The notes below the pieces were generated by a model. The model searched no databases. It had not been told where the DNA came from and was given only the letters and a program-made list of their open reading frames with translations. This document shows, piece by piece, positions 1 to 6,990 of a DNA stretch of 16,032 nucleotides. The position numbers were made by a program, and so were the translations under genes. Position 1 is the stretch's first letter; each line of letters opens with the position of its first letter. Source of the stretch: G020350405 sp964513655 (GTDB taxonomy: Bacteria; Planctomycetota; Phycisphaerae; Sedimentisphaerales; Anaerobacaceae); the NCBI GenBank assembly GCA_964513655.1, contig CAZENQ010000067.1, positions 1-16,032 on the forward strand. Reading direction: 5' to 3'.

Positions 1-1
1 C

Positions 2-181
2 GGGGGGAATCGGGGGATTTTCGAGGAAAATCGGGACATTTTCGGATTAAATCACGGCACCTCCGGCGGCAATAACGGCGACCCTGCCCACAATCACGAC
101 AACCCTGACCTCTCCAAAATGACCTATTCCCAGTATAGCAGGATATTAGCCGTCCTTGCCGAAGATGAGGATAAAAAGTAA
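2..181 (+). CDS. C-terminal tail of an unidentified protein (5' end outside window)
   Basis: An open frame runs from the left edge to a TAA at 179-181, giving about 59 residues. I do not recognise the family. The tail is hydrophilic: an imperfect seven-residue repeat (NRGIFEE then NRDIFGL), an Asn/Gly/His/Asp-rich linker (GGNNGDPAHNHDNPD), then a short amphipathic segment (YSQYSRILAVLAEDEDKK) that reads like a real C-terminus. There is no membrane segment and no catalytic motif. Being open to the edge and ending in a charged helix supports coding, but the sample is too short to exclude chance. The repeat at the start could instead be non-coding repeat DNA (see findings). Confidence 0.45.
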   Translation, partial: GGNRGIFEENRDIFGLNHGTSGGNNGDPAHNHDNPDLSKMTYSQYSRILAVLAEDEDKK

Positions 182-195
182 CCATAGGCCGGGCA

Positions 196-227
196 GCTCG
201 GCGACTGGGCTCCTCCGCCGTCCGAGC
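196..227. other. GC-rich inverted repeat after the first stop codon
   Basis: GCTCGG (196-201) pairs with CCGAGC (222-227). An alternative inner stem is CGGCG (199-203) with CGCCG (216-220). The two stems share bases, so only one can form at a time. It lies 14 bp after the TAA of the truncated gene, where a transcription end would be expected, but no T-run follows. It may be a weak or Rho-assisted terminator, or simply GC-rich sequence. Confidence 0.3.
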
Positions 228-242
228 GGGCGCACTCCACGG

Positions 243-270
243 TTGACTCTGCAGGCCCGTTTGATATAAT
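243..270 (+). promoter_or_regulatory. Candidate sigma70-type promoter P1 (extended -10)
   Basis: TTGACT (243-248) matches the -35 consensus at 5 of 6 positions. A 16-bp spacer follows, then a perfect TATAAT (265-270), preceded by TGA at 262-264, which forms an extended -10. Expected initiation is near 277, immediately before the inverted repeat at 279-304. It points toward the VOC gene and would give a leader of about 170 nt. Confidence 0.55.
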
Positions 271-278
271 AGGTCCAG

Positions 279-304
279 CGCAGCCGATTTGCACTCCGGC
301 TGCG
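279..304 (+). other. 8-bp perfect inverted repeat at the expected 5' end of the P1 transcript
   Basis: CGCAGCCG (279-286) and CGGCTGCG (297-304) are perfect reverse complements around a 10-nt loop. The stem begins about 2 nt after the predicted P1 start site, so it would form a 5'-terminal hairpin in the RNA. There is no T-run after it, which argues against an intrinsic terminator. It could protect the transcript from decay or bind a regulator. Confidence 0.4.
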
Positions 305-350
305 AGCAATTAATGTTTATAAACTCGGAAAGCAGGCTTGTTACTCATTA

Positions 351-379
351 TTAACATTTAGGCATACCCAGCTTATAAT
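351..379 (+). promoter_or_regulatory. Candidate sigma70-type promoter P2 for the VOC gene
   Basis: TTAACA (351-356, 5 of 6 to the -35 consensus), a 17-bp spacer and a perfect TATAAT (374-379). Predicted initiation is near 386, about 60 nt before the ATG at 447. With P1 it forms a tandem pair in front of the two plus-strand genes. Confidence 0.6.
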
Positions 380-431
380 CCCACGGATATTTGAAAATGA
401 GCTAACCCTCTAATGTTACTACTCTTAGAAA

Positions 432-438
432 AGGAGGT
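432..438 (+). promoter_or_regulatory. Strong Shine-Dalgarno site of the VOC gene
   Basis: AGGAGGT lies 8 nt before the ATG at 447. It is close to the full anti-16S complement, fixes the start codon, and is the clearest ribosome binding site in the window. Confidence 0.8.
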
Positions 439-446
439 TAAATAGT

Positions 447-1001
447 ATGTACAAGAGAATCCTTGTAACTGTGGCAGTCCTGGTGGCCTTGTCTCTGTTT
501 ACAGCCACTTATGTCACGGCCGAAAAGACCGAGCCGGCAAAGAAGGCCGTGGAACCACTGCCCACACGCAACATGGTACATATTGCAATCATCGTGCGCG
601 ATGTCGAAAAGGCTGCCAAAGAATGGGCGGACCTGTTCGGGATGGAAGCACCGAAATGGTCACTGAACGACCCACTGGAAAAGTCAAACGCCCAGTACCG
701 CGGTAAGCCAACCGAAGCTCGTTTGAAAACGGCTTTTGTGAAATTTGACAACCTTCGCATCGAGCTCATGGAGCCGGTAGGGGGGCCGAGCACCTGGATG
801 GAGTTTCTCAAAACCCAGGGCGAAGGCGTCCATCACGTAGCGTTTGAAATCAAAGGTATGGACGACTACGTGGCAAAGCTCGAAAAGCAGGGCATGCCCC
901 TGATACAGCGCGGCGAGTGGACCGTTTACACAGGCGGCGCCTATGCTTATTTCGATACGCCCCAGCTTGGTGTCATCCTCGAATTGTTAGAGAATTATTA
1001 A
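447..1001 (+). CDS. Exported VOC-superfamily (glyoxalase/epimerase fold) protein
   Basis: This 184-aa protein has a VOC (vicinal oxygen chelate) fold related to glyoxalase I, methylmalonyl-CoA epimerase and bleomycin-resistance proteins. Residues 1-25 are a Sec signal peptide (MYKR, hydrophobic core, VTA before Glu26), so the mature enzyme is predicted to be extracytoplasmic. Two beta-alpha-beta-beta-beta modules follow. Candidate metal ligands sit at the usual places: His45 (NMVHIAI), Glu106 (RIELMEP), His129 or His130 (GVHHVAFEI) and Glu179 (GVILELLE). The complete ligand set suggests an active metalloenzyme, but the substrate cannot be told. The start is set by AGGAGGT 8 nt upstream; two promoters precede it. 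It is followed after 41 bp by the DUF2905 gene, likely co-transcribed. An export signal is unusual for this fold, whose known members mostly work in the cytoplasm. Confidence 0.85.
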   Translation: MYKRILVTVAVLVALSLFTATYVTAEKTEPAKKAVEPLPTRNMVHIAIIVRDVEKAAKEWADLFGMEAPKWSLNDPLEKSNAQYRGKPTEARLKTAFVKFDNLRIELMEPVGGPSTWMEFLKTQGEGVHHVAFEIKGMDDYVAKLEKQGMPLIQRGEWTVYTGGAYAYFDTPQLGVILELLENY

Positions 1002-1042
1002 TTTAGGCGATAGATACCTAACAGCTCTCTGCATTCGATGCA

Positions 1043-1273
1043 ATGGAGTTAGGCCCGCAACAAATCGGCAAATGGTTGATTTCCGCCGGTATTATTATGA
1101 CGCTGCTTGGCGCTCTTGTAATGATACTCGGCCGAATTGGCCTGTTTAAATTGCCGGGTGACCTGGAGTTCGGCTCCAAACACTGGCGCGTTTACATTCC
1201 TATTGCGAGTTGCATAGTAATCTCGATTATCCTGACAGCTGTGTTATGGCTTGTACACTATTTTCGTCGCTGA
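1043..1273 (+). CDS. DUF2905-family small membrane protein
   Basis: This 76-aa protein has two predicted membrane helices (about residues 11-30 and 50-71) joined by a loop with the family signature: IGK-LI--G near the N-terminus, GRIGLFKLPGDLEF at about 30-43, and a proline-containing entry to the second helix (VYIPIASCIVISIILT). Length and layout fit the DUF2905 family, whose function is unknown. The ATG at 1043 is the first start codon after an in-frame TAA at 1019-1021; no good Shine-Dalgarno is visible, so translation may depend on the VOC gene upstream. The gene ends 11 bp from the stop of the convergent 1307-aa gene. Confidence 0.85.
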   Translation: MELGPQQIGKWLISAGIIMTLLGALVMILGRIGLFKLPGDLEFGSKHWRVYIPIASCIVISIILTAVLWLVHYFRR

Positions 1274-1284
1274 AACCCCTGATA

Positions 1285-4200
1285 TTACTCAACCTTTTTG
1301 TAAAACTCAGCTTCCTGGTCGGAAAGTCTTCCCTGTTGAATCATGGTGCGGATGCGCTGCATGTCTACATCTCGCGGCTCACCGCCGGAAGCCGCTGAAA
1401 CAGCAGGCTGCTCAAAACCGGCAGGAATAACCTCCAAAAACCTCCTTACTGAAACCCCTGATACAAGAACTGCTACTGTAAGTACACCCACCAAAAAGTA
1501 CCGAGAGATTAACCTCACCGGGGCATAGGGAGAGTGCGGCAAAACTTCTCGTTTTATAGCGACTTTTGCATCGTAGCGGCACTTATCACAATATAGACAG
1601 TCCATCTGGTCTTTCGCAGTAAGACCGAATTCACATCTGCCGAATCTTTTTGCTGGCACGTACCGCTTAAGTATCACGACATTGTTAAACAATGAAAGAA
1701 AAGCCCCCACCGGACACAGATAACGACACCAGAAGCGAGTATAAAACAGCGAGCCTATCAGAGTTACCCCAATTATCAACACAGCTGCCAAACTGAAAAT
1801 ATCTCTAAACAATGTTGCCAGCCAAAAACTTATTTTATTGCTCGCAAAAATTTCTATGAGCGGGTCTGCTACAAGTGTCGTTCGGTCCTTGGAAATAAAA
1901 AATACCATTATCAAAACAAAAAGAACTACGTATTTGATAAACCTAGCCTTTTGCATCCTTTCCACCGGCATCGCTTCCTTAAATCTCCCGGGAACAATAT
2001 AGCCGAGCAGCTCCTGCGCGGCGCCGAATGGGCAGATATAGCCGCAATAGACATTCCCGAAAAGGATAACCAAAAGCGGCACTCCTACAACAAGCAAAAA
2101 TGCACCTGTCAAACCAACAGCGGGCCCGTGCAACGAAAGTACGGTCGATGTTTGCTCACTGGAATACTGGGCATTCAAAACAATGCCGCCAACCACAACG
2201 TTGATCGTAAGCACCCCCAATCTACTCCAAAATCCGCCACGGTAGATTACAATTAAGACAAGTACCAAAGCACCTATCAAATACATGCCCTGGGCGTCGG
2301 GCAAATAGCGCGCCCGGTGGGCCTTTTCTTCGACATCCGCTTGGACAGGACGCCCGAGAATTTGCGAAGCGAACCGATGTCCCGATATCTGTAACGCTGA
2401 AATAATGGCCTCAGAGCTTACGGTCGCACCGCTTACTGCGTGAACATCAGAGAAGGGATCACCAGCAAATAGTTGATGCTCGTTGAGTTCTCCTCGCCAT
2501 TGACTGAGCAGTTTGAGGTAACCGGGCGTTTCATTTGACCGCACTATATGGAAGTTAATCAATTTTCCGGCAGGATCCACATAAACAGCAAGATTCATCT
2601 TACCTCCAAAACCGCGAACTTCAGGTGCCAGCTCCCCTGAGCTGAAGATGTATCCAGCCACTTCTTCGGGTTCCTCATACACTTTAAAGTAGTTTATCCG
2701 CCTGCCTGTTTCGCCGCTGGCCACTACCTGTTCAAGACTTGCCTGAGCAGCTAAAGCTTGAGCTGTGTGTTGCGGCAGTAAAGGCCGCAAGCGTGCGCCG
2801 GCGGCAGCAAGCAGGTTCGAGCACAAAACAACGGATAGGCCAATACCAAATAAGATGTAGCCAAGCCTGCGTAATCTAAAAGCGGGCGTTGCCAAAAAGC
2901 AAATCTTCTCAGGTTTGTAAATCTTTAAAGCGGCGGCGGGTATATTGACCAGCATCAAGAGAACAAATACAGACAGCGTTGTCTTGGCTCCCAACACAGG
3001 AACAAGAATAAGGCCAGTTATTAATCCCCCCACTGAGGCTCCGAGATGGTCGGCTGTTTCGAGCTTGCTGCCGGCTGTGCCTGTCTCAAGGCCGGCATCA
3101 GTAAGTTGGCTCGCCGCTAGCGGAAAATAGCTGCCGGCGCACAAACCACAGAGAACAAACGCAGCTCCAAAGACTACATGCGTCCATTCCTCAGCCGGCC
3201 AAAAGGCAATTGTCGCAAGGATTGCTACCTGTGCAGCCATTACTGCAAATAACAATACCTCCGGCCGAATCTTCAAAGTCTCTTTTTCTCCGCCTTTTAC
3301 GAGCAAATACCTGATTACAATTGCACCGATGGTCAAACCCACCATAAACACAGAAGAAATGACTCCGATGTGCAGATATAGCGACCCAAACCGTGTCTGG
3401 TACAGGTACATCAGGTCAATTACTACACCAATCGCGACCCAGCCGGCTGAGAAAACCAGAAACGTACTGTCAAAACTGGATTTACTGCCTTGTTGTGGCG
3501 TGTTCAAAATATATGCAATGCGCAAGCCGGCGAAGACCAAAATGGGGATAAAAAATGCAAACACCCCGGCCAACGCCAAATACTTAACAAATCTCGTAAC
3601 CGGTGCTTCTGATTGTTTAGCCGCAAGCAATAAACTATACAAATGCGTCAGGGGCCTAAAGTCGCGATTAACTAATAAGCTCTCAGGTAAATCCGCGGCT
3701 GAGTAGTGCTCAAGCACCTTAGCAGCGCGTCCCGGCAAATAAACGGAAAGCAAACCGTCAGCAGGAAAAACGTCTGTTCCGCCCTCTATCCCCGCAAACC
3801 TCTCTCGCAAAGTACCCGGTTCGCCGGTAAGCGTCTCAGAATCAGACGCAATAAACCACGTCTCCTCACCGGGTGTTAGAACAAGCTGTGAGAAGGCTTT
3901 CTCAAGCGTCAGTTTCGTCGAGGCACCAAGGTTAATTAGCTCAGTGCCCATTATGTTTTCACCACCCGCCATCCGCACCGCCAAAATACCGTCAGGCCGC
4001 AGCGCCTCTTTAACTTGCTGATAAAATTCAACCGTGTAATACCGGTTCAGAACAGAACTCGTCGCTTCGGGCAGATTCAGGATTACTATGTCATAATATC
4101 CTTTCTCCTCAGTGAGCATCGAGCGCACATCACCGCCAGCGCGATAAAATCGCCCATCGTTAATCTTAAGCTCCAACGGTATATACCTCTCCACCTCCTG

Positions 4201-5208
4201 CGCATATTCATTGTCACAATGCGCCCAAACCACGCGCTCAATTTGTGGCAAACGCAGCAATTCCCGGCACAAACCCAAACCCGAGCCGATGACAAGAACC
4301 CTCTCGGCACCAGGATTTTGGCACAGACTAAGAGCTGCTATCTGACCTGCCGTACTTTCGTCAGGCAGCGCTTCGCAAACACTTCCCTCCCGGATAACCA
4401 ACCATTGACCTTGATACATTCCGTAGAGATACTCGGCCTGAGCGGTTTGAAATGAACCCTTCAAGGCTTCGCTTGGAAGTAGTTTTGTCCATTTTACGGT
4501 ACGGACATAACCCATCAAAGTCTTATCAATTCGGACAGTTAGGCAAGCCAGTAAGCAGATGGGTATCAAAAACGCAAGTCCAGCGATGGGCTTACAATAT
4601 CTCTTTAGCGGCGTGTCATCGCATAGTCTAATCTTGGCAAGTGCCGCGCAAAATACCGATGCGGAAAGAACAAAACCAAGTATAAAGAAAATCCTTGCCG
4701 GACTTACACCGAGCGATAGAAGAAAGGTTACACCGAGCCCGCCACAAAAACTGCCCGCCGCTTCAAGGATATACACACGAGAGACAACAAGTTTCTCGTC
4801 CCTTTGCACCCATCGACAGGCAAGGGGAAATAGCATCCCTGTTAAGACACTGACCGGCGCGTTAACTAATATTGATAAAAGTAGAATAGTCCGTATGGGC
4901 AGCAGTGCATAGGATTCGACCCCCACAAGCTCACGCGCCTGAATAATCAATGTCAGTCCTAAAATAAAGGCCGGCAGATACGCCAGATACAGAAATTCTA
5001 TATTCTTCAGCAAGCTCTCGGCGATGGCCCGTGCCTTGTAAATGAATATCGCTCCCAGGCCAACCCATAAAAACCACGAAGCAAAGAATATCCCTACGCT
5101 TATGTCGTTACCTTCAAAGGTAGTGATGAACTCTCGGAAAAGCAAAGTCTGGGCTGCGATAGTAAAGAGGCCGTAACTAAATATCAGCAGACGGCGGGCG
5201 AACTTCAT
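1285..5208 (-). CDS. Giant membrane redox fusion: spermidine-synthase-like + FMN-binding + NapH/NosR-type Fe-S protein
   Basis: A 1307-aa protein in three parts. (1) Residues 1-225 hold about seven membrane helices, followed by a soluble Rossmann domain (about 235-500) like spermidine synthase, with nucleotide loop IGSGLG (307-312) and the segment NLPEATSSVLNRYYTVEFY (378-396); a second helix set spans about 540-765. This matches 'fused MFS/spermidine synthase' proteins. (2) Residues 835-945 form an FMN-binding domain of the NosR/RnfG/NqrC type, ending in SGAT (926-929), where Thr929 is the expected site of covalent FMN attachment by ApbE. (3) Residues 975-1255 form a membrane iron-sulfur domain with CxxxCP at 1055-1060 and 1161-1166, and CxxCxxC at 1204-1210. 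Arg/Lys clusters at 778-783 and 990-996 place the FMN domain outside by the positive-inside rule. The ATG overlaps the TGA of the MEMO-AMMECR1 gene (ATGA). The likely role is electron transfer across the membrane for the AmmeMemoRadiSam proteins (inference). Polyamine synthesis is unlikely, since the usual catalytic Asp is Asn378. The last Cys motif lacks its CP (Ala-Lys at 1214-1215). Confidence 0.85.
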   Translation of the reverse strand: MKFARRLLIFSYGLFTIAAQTLLFREFITTFEGNDISVGIFFASWFLWVGLGAIFIYKARAIAESLLKNIEFLYLAYLPAFILGLTLIIQARELVGVESYALLPIRTILLLSILVNAPVSVLTGMLFPLACRWVQRDEKLVVSRVYILEAAGSFCGGLGVTFLLSLGVSPARIFFILGFVLSASVFCAALAKIRLCDDTPLKRYCKPIAGLAFLIPICLLACLTVRIDKTLMGYVRTVKWTKLLPSEALKGSFQTAQAEYLYGMYQGQWLVIREGSVCEALPDESTAGQIAALSLCQNPGAERVLVIGSGLGLCRELLRLPQIERVVWAHCDNEYAQEVERYIPLELKINDGRFYRAGGDVRSMLTEEKGYYDIVILNLPEATSSVLNRYYTVEFYQQVKEALRPDGILAVRMAGGENIMGTELINLGASTKLTLEKAFSQLVLTPGEETWFIASDSETLTGEPGTLRERFAGIEGGTDVFPADGLLSVYLPGRAAKVLEHYSAADLPESLLVNRDFRPLTHLYSLLLAAKQSEAPVTRFVKYLALAGVFAFFIPILVFAGLRIAYILNTPQQGSKSSFDSTFLVFSAGWVAIGVVIDLMYLYQTRFGSLYLHIGVISSVFMVGLTIGAIVIRYLLVKGGEKETLKIRPEVLLFAVMAAQVAILATIAFWPAEEWTHVVFGAAFVLCGLCAGSYFPLAASQLTDAGLETGTAGSKLETADHLGASVGGLITGLILVPVLGAKTTLSVFVLLMLVNIPAAALKIYKPEKICFLATPAFRLRRLGYILFGIGLSVVLCSNLLAAAGARLRPLLPQHTAQALAAQASLEQVVASGETGRRINYFKVYEEPEEVAGYIFSSGELAPEVRGFGGKMNLAVYVDPAGKLINFHIVRSNETPGYLKLLSQWRGELNEHQLFAGDPFSDVHAVSGATVSSEAIISALQISGHRFASQILGRPVQADVEEKAHRARYLPDAQGMYLIGALVLVLIVIYRGGFWSRLGVLTINVVVGGIVLNAQYSSEQTSTVLSLHGPAVGLTGAFLLVVGVPLLVILFGNVYCGYICPFGAAQELLGYIVPGRFKEAMPVERMQKARFIKYVVLFVLIMVFFISKDRTTLVADPLIEIFASNKISFWLATLFRDIFSLAAVLIIGVTLIGSLFYTRFWCRYLCPVGAFLSLFNNVVILKRYVPAKRFGRCEFGLTAKDQMDCLYCDKCRYDAKVAIKREVLPHSPYAPVRLISRYFLVGVLTVAVLVSGVSVRRFLEVIPAGFEQPAVSAASGGEPRDVDMQRIRTMIQQGRLSDQEAEFYKKVE

Positions 5209-6806
5209 TTCTCTTCACCAAACACATCGGCCTGAAAAACCAGAAAGTTCGCACCCTCCTTCCATGCATCACCAGCCAGTCCCGCCTTCAAAGACAGTTG
5301 TGTGAGCATCTGATTTACATGCCAGCCCTGCTCCGGGGCAACCTGAGGCAAAAACACAGCTGAGCGACCGTCTTTATTCAACACAACACCGTCTATTCCG
5401 ATTCTAATCTCCTCCGATGAAGCAATGGGCTTGGGTGCTGTCAGTGCCGATATCTCAATCATAATATCATTGCATTCTGCTCTCGTCACCGGCAGAAAAC
5501 GTCTGTCGTTGACACCGGCGTTGATGGCGTTTGTAATAACCGACTTATATAAAGGCTGTCGCGGAAAAATATCACCTATACAGCCCCTCAGCCGATGATT
5601 CTTTTTCAGCGTTACAAAAGCCGCACGAGCGCACCCAATCTCATCACTGATTGTTATACCTAATTCCGATGCCTGAGGAGATCTTCGCTTCTCCAGAAAA
5701 TGAACTAATGATTGGCGTGCTAATGACAGAAGCTGCTTCTTATCTTCCTCACTCAACTCCGGATCATCCGCCTGCGGTTCAATCGCCGGGTGGTTTCCCC
5801 ACCTGCCCGAAAAAACCACTGAAAGATAACTGACTGAGTTGCTAAAATCACCCGTCAACTCACCACTGGTTGCGTAGTTCGCAAGTCGGGCTTCAACGGG
5901 TCCTTCCAACATCGAAAGCAATATCGCAACCGGCACAAAACCGCATATCGTCACGCCGGTCCGCTTCTTATATTCTAAAAAGCCCTTGGCGTCCACCGCA
6001 GCTATATGCTCGTATGCCCCCATATCAAGCTTCTTGATTTGCTCAGGTATGTTTTCTCTAAAAGGGATATAACCGTAGTTTACTCCATAGTGGACAAAAT
6101 CCGAACTTGCGATAACGAGAGTATCACTGTCAATCAAACTGCTCAAAATGGCTCCGACTTTGTTAATTGTCTCTAACGAACATCTTCCGGCAACAATCGG
6201 AACAAGTCTGAATTCCCCGGCACTGTATTGCAGTAGTGGTATCTCTATCTGCACACTGTGCTCATACTTATGTGCCCTTGGTACGTTCCTGAACATCGGA
6301 TATTTCAGAAGCTTCTCGATAAATTCCACATCTAACGGTATCTCTCCAAGTGGTGTTTCGTAATGGCTTACTCTCGGGACACTCAACACCTCTTCCATAG
6401 GCACGCGATGACTTGGCCCAATAACAACAACTCGCTTATACTTCTTGTTAGTTGTCTTGAGTCCAAAAGCCGCCGTCTGCCCGGAATATTGATACCCCGC
6501 GTGCGGAAGGATAAGGGCGATAACATCTTCTATAGGCTCGACATCAGCCTTCCGGAAAAAGCCCCCGATTTGTTCCCTAAGAATTGCAGCGTCGGCCGGA
6601 TACCATCCACCTGCAAGCGACGAACGAAGAACCGACTTGGCTAACTTCGCAGGCTCTATCCTTTCCGGCTTCGCTGCTTCTTTAACAACGGAGACGGGCT
6701 CTGGTTTATATGTTCTTCGCAAAAGTAACCCTAAAGCAACCAGTAAAACTGCTGCCGACCACAGCAGAAGTTTTTTGGCAAATGGCTTCCTGAACTGCCT
6801 GCCCAT
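5205..6806 (-). CDS. amrB: AmmeMemoRadiSam system proteins B and A fused (MEMO1-AMMECR1), membrane-anchored
   Basis: A 533-aa fusion. Residues 1-12 are basic (MGRQFRKPFAKK) and 13-29 a hydrophobic anchor, so the rest is predicted to be extracytoplasmic. The MEMO1 domain (about 60-335) keeps PHAGYQYSG with His102, GPSH with His133, EHSVQIEIPLLQ with His183, SSDFVHYG, and TICG with Cys288; the first two His and the Cys correspond to the metal-site residues known in human MEMO1. The AMMECR1 domain (about 355-525) keeps LRGCIG (406-411). Bacterial genomes often encode both as neighbours or a fusion beside the radical SAM partner; the fusion also covers amrA. I chose the ATG at 6806: it follows the stop of the 60-aa gene as TGA-T-ATG, and GGAG lies 8 nt upstream. 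An ATG at 6839 would add 11 residues but has no clear Shine-Dalgarno. The biochemical role of the system is unknown; MEMO-type proteins have been linked to iron or copper redox chemistry. Confidence 0.9.
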   Translation of the reverse strand: MGRQFRKPFAKKLLLWSAAVLLVALGLLLRRTYKPEPVSVVKEAAKPERIEPAKLAKSVLRSSLAGGWYPADAAILREQIGGFFRKADVEPIEDVIALILPHAGYQYSGQTAAFGLKTTNKKYKRVVVIGPSHRVPMEEVLSVPRVSHYETPLGEIPLDVEFIEKLLKYPMFRNVPRAHKYEHSVQIEIPLLQYSAGEFRLVPIVAGRCSLETINKVGAILSSLIDSDTLVIASSDFVHYGVNYGYIPFRENIPEQIKKLDMGAYEHIAAVDAKGFLEYKKRTGVTICGFVPVAILLSMLEGPVEARLANYATSGELTGDFSNSVSYLSVVFSGRWGNHPAIEPQADDPELSEEDKKQLLSLARQSLVHFLEKRRSPQASELGITISDEIGCARAAFVTLKKNHRLRGCIGDIFPRQPLYKSVITNAINAGVNDRRFLPVTRAECNDIMIEISALTAPKPIASSEEIRIGIDGVVLNKDGRSAVFLPQVAPEQGWHVNQMLTQLSLKAGLAGDAWKEGANFLVFQADVFGEEK

Positions 6807-6807
6807 A

Positions 6808-6990
6808 TCAACCACTCCACTTACCTTGGTTATTAACATCCTCTAAAGGTCTTAAAGGTCCGGGATACTTTTTGAGCCGAGCCGCCCATATGAATTTACA
6901 CGGTGCCGCTTTCTTACCCAGCCACACAACACCCAAAACTATCGCTGAACCTGCTTTTAGCAATCTCTGAACGAATTTTCTGCGCGTCAT
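6808..6990 (-). CDS. 60-aa twin-arginine signal protein of the AmmeMemoRadiSam operon
   Basis: The ATG overlaps the TGA of the radical SAM gene (ATGA at 6990-6987), and its TGA sits one base before the next ATG, so it is firmly embedded in the operon. It begins MTRRKFVQRLLKAG, a twin-arginine (Tat) motif, followed by a hydrophobic stretch (about 13-24) and KK. There is no clear AxA cleavage site, so it may stay as an anchor. The remaining ~30 residues hold one Cys (31), an Arg/Lys patch, KYPGPLRPLED and a GKWSG end. I do not recognise a named family. Tat motifs usually mark proteins exported folded or with cofactor. Possible roles are an anchor or small subunit, a partner of the MEMO domain, or a peptide substrate of the radical SAM enzyme. 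A start 13 codons upstream is possible but would lie inside the radical SAM gene and lose the ATGA junction. Confidence 0.75.
   Translation of the reverse strand: MTRRKFVQRLLKAGSAIVLGVVWLGKKAAPCKFIWAARLKKYPGPLRPLEDVNNQGKWSG

Noticed and set aside
124..309. Minus-strand reading frame over the left intergenic region
   Set aside because: It overlaps the promoter P1 and both inverted repeats, has no ribosome binding site or recognisable domain, and lies opposite the more protein-like tail at 2-181.
1274..1284. Bidirectional terminator between the convergent genes
   Set aside because: Only 11 bp separate the stop codons and no stem with a T-run is present there or just inside either gene end.
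1270..1463. 15-bp direct repeat CTGAAACCCCTGATA at 1270-1284 and 1449-1463
   Set aside because: Only two copies, one across a stop codon and one inside the redox fusion gene, with no flanking structure. A repeat of this length can arise by chance in 16 kb, so no element is called.
3329..3706. Plus-strand open frames of 100 or more codons opposite the redox fusion and bat genes
   Set aside because: They lie antisense to well-supported genes, show no family motifs, and follow from the codon composition of the minus-strand genes.
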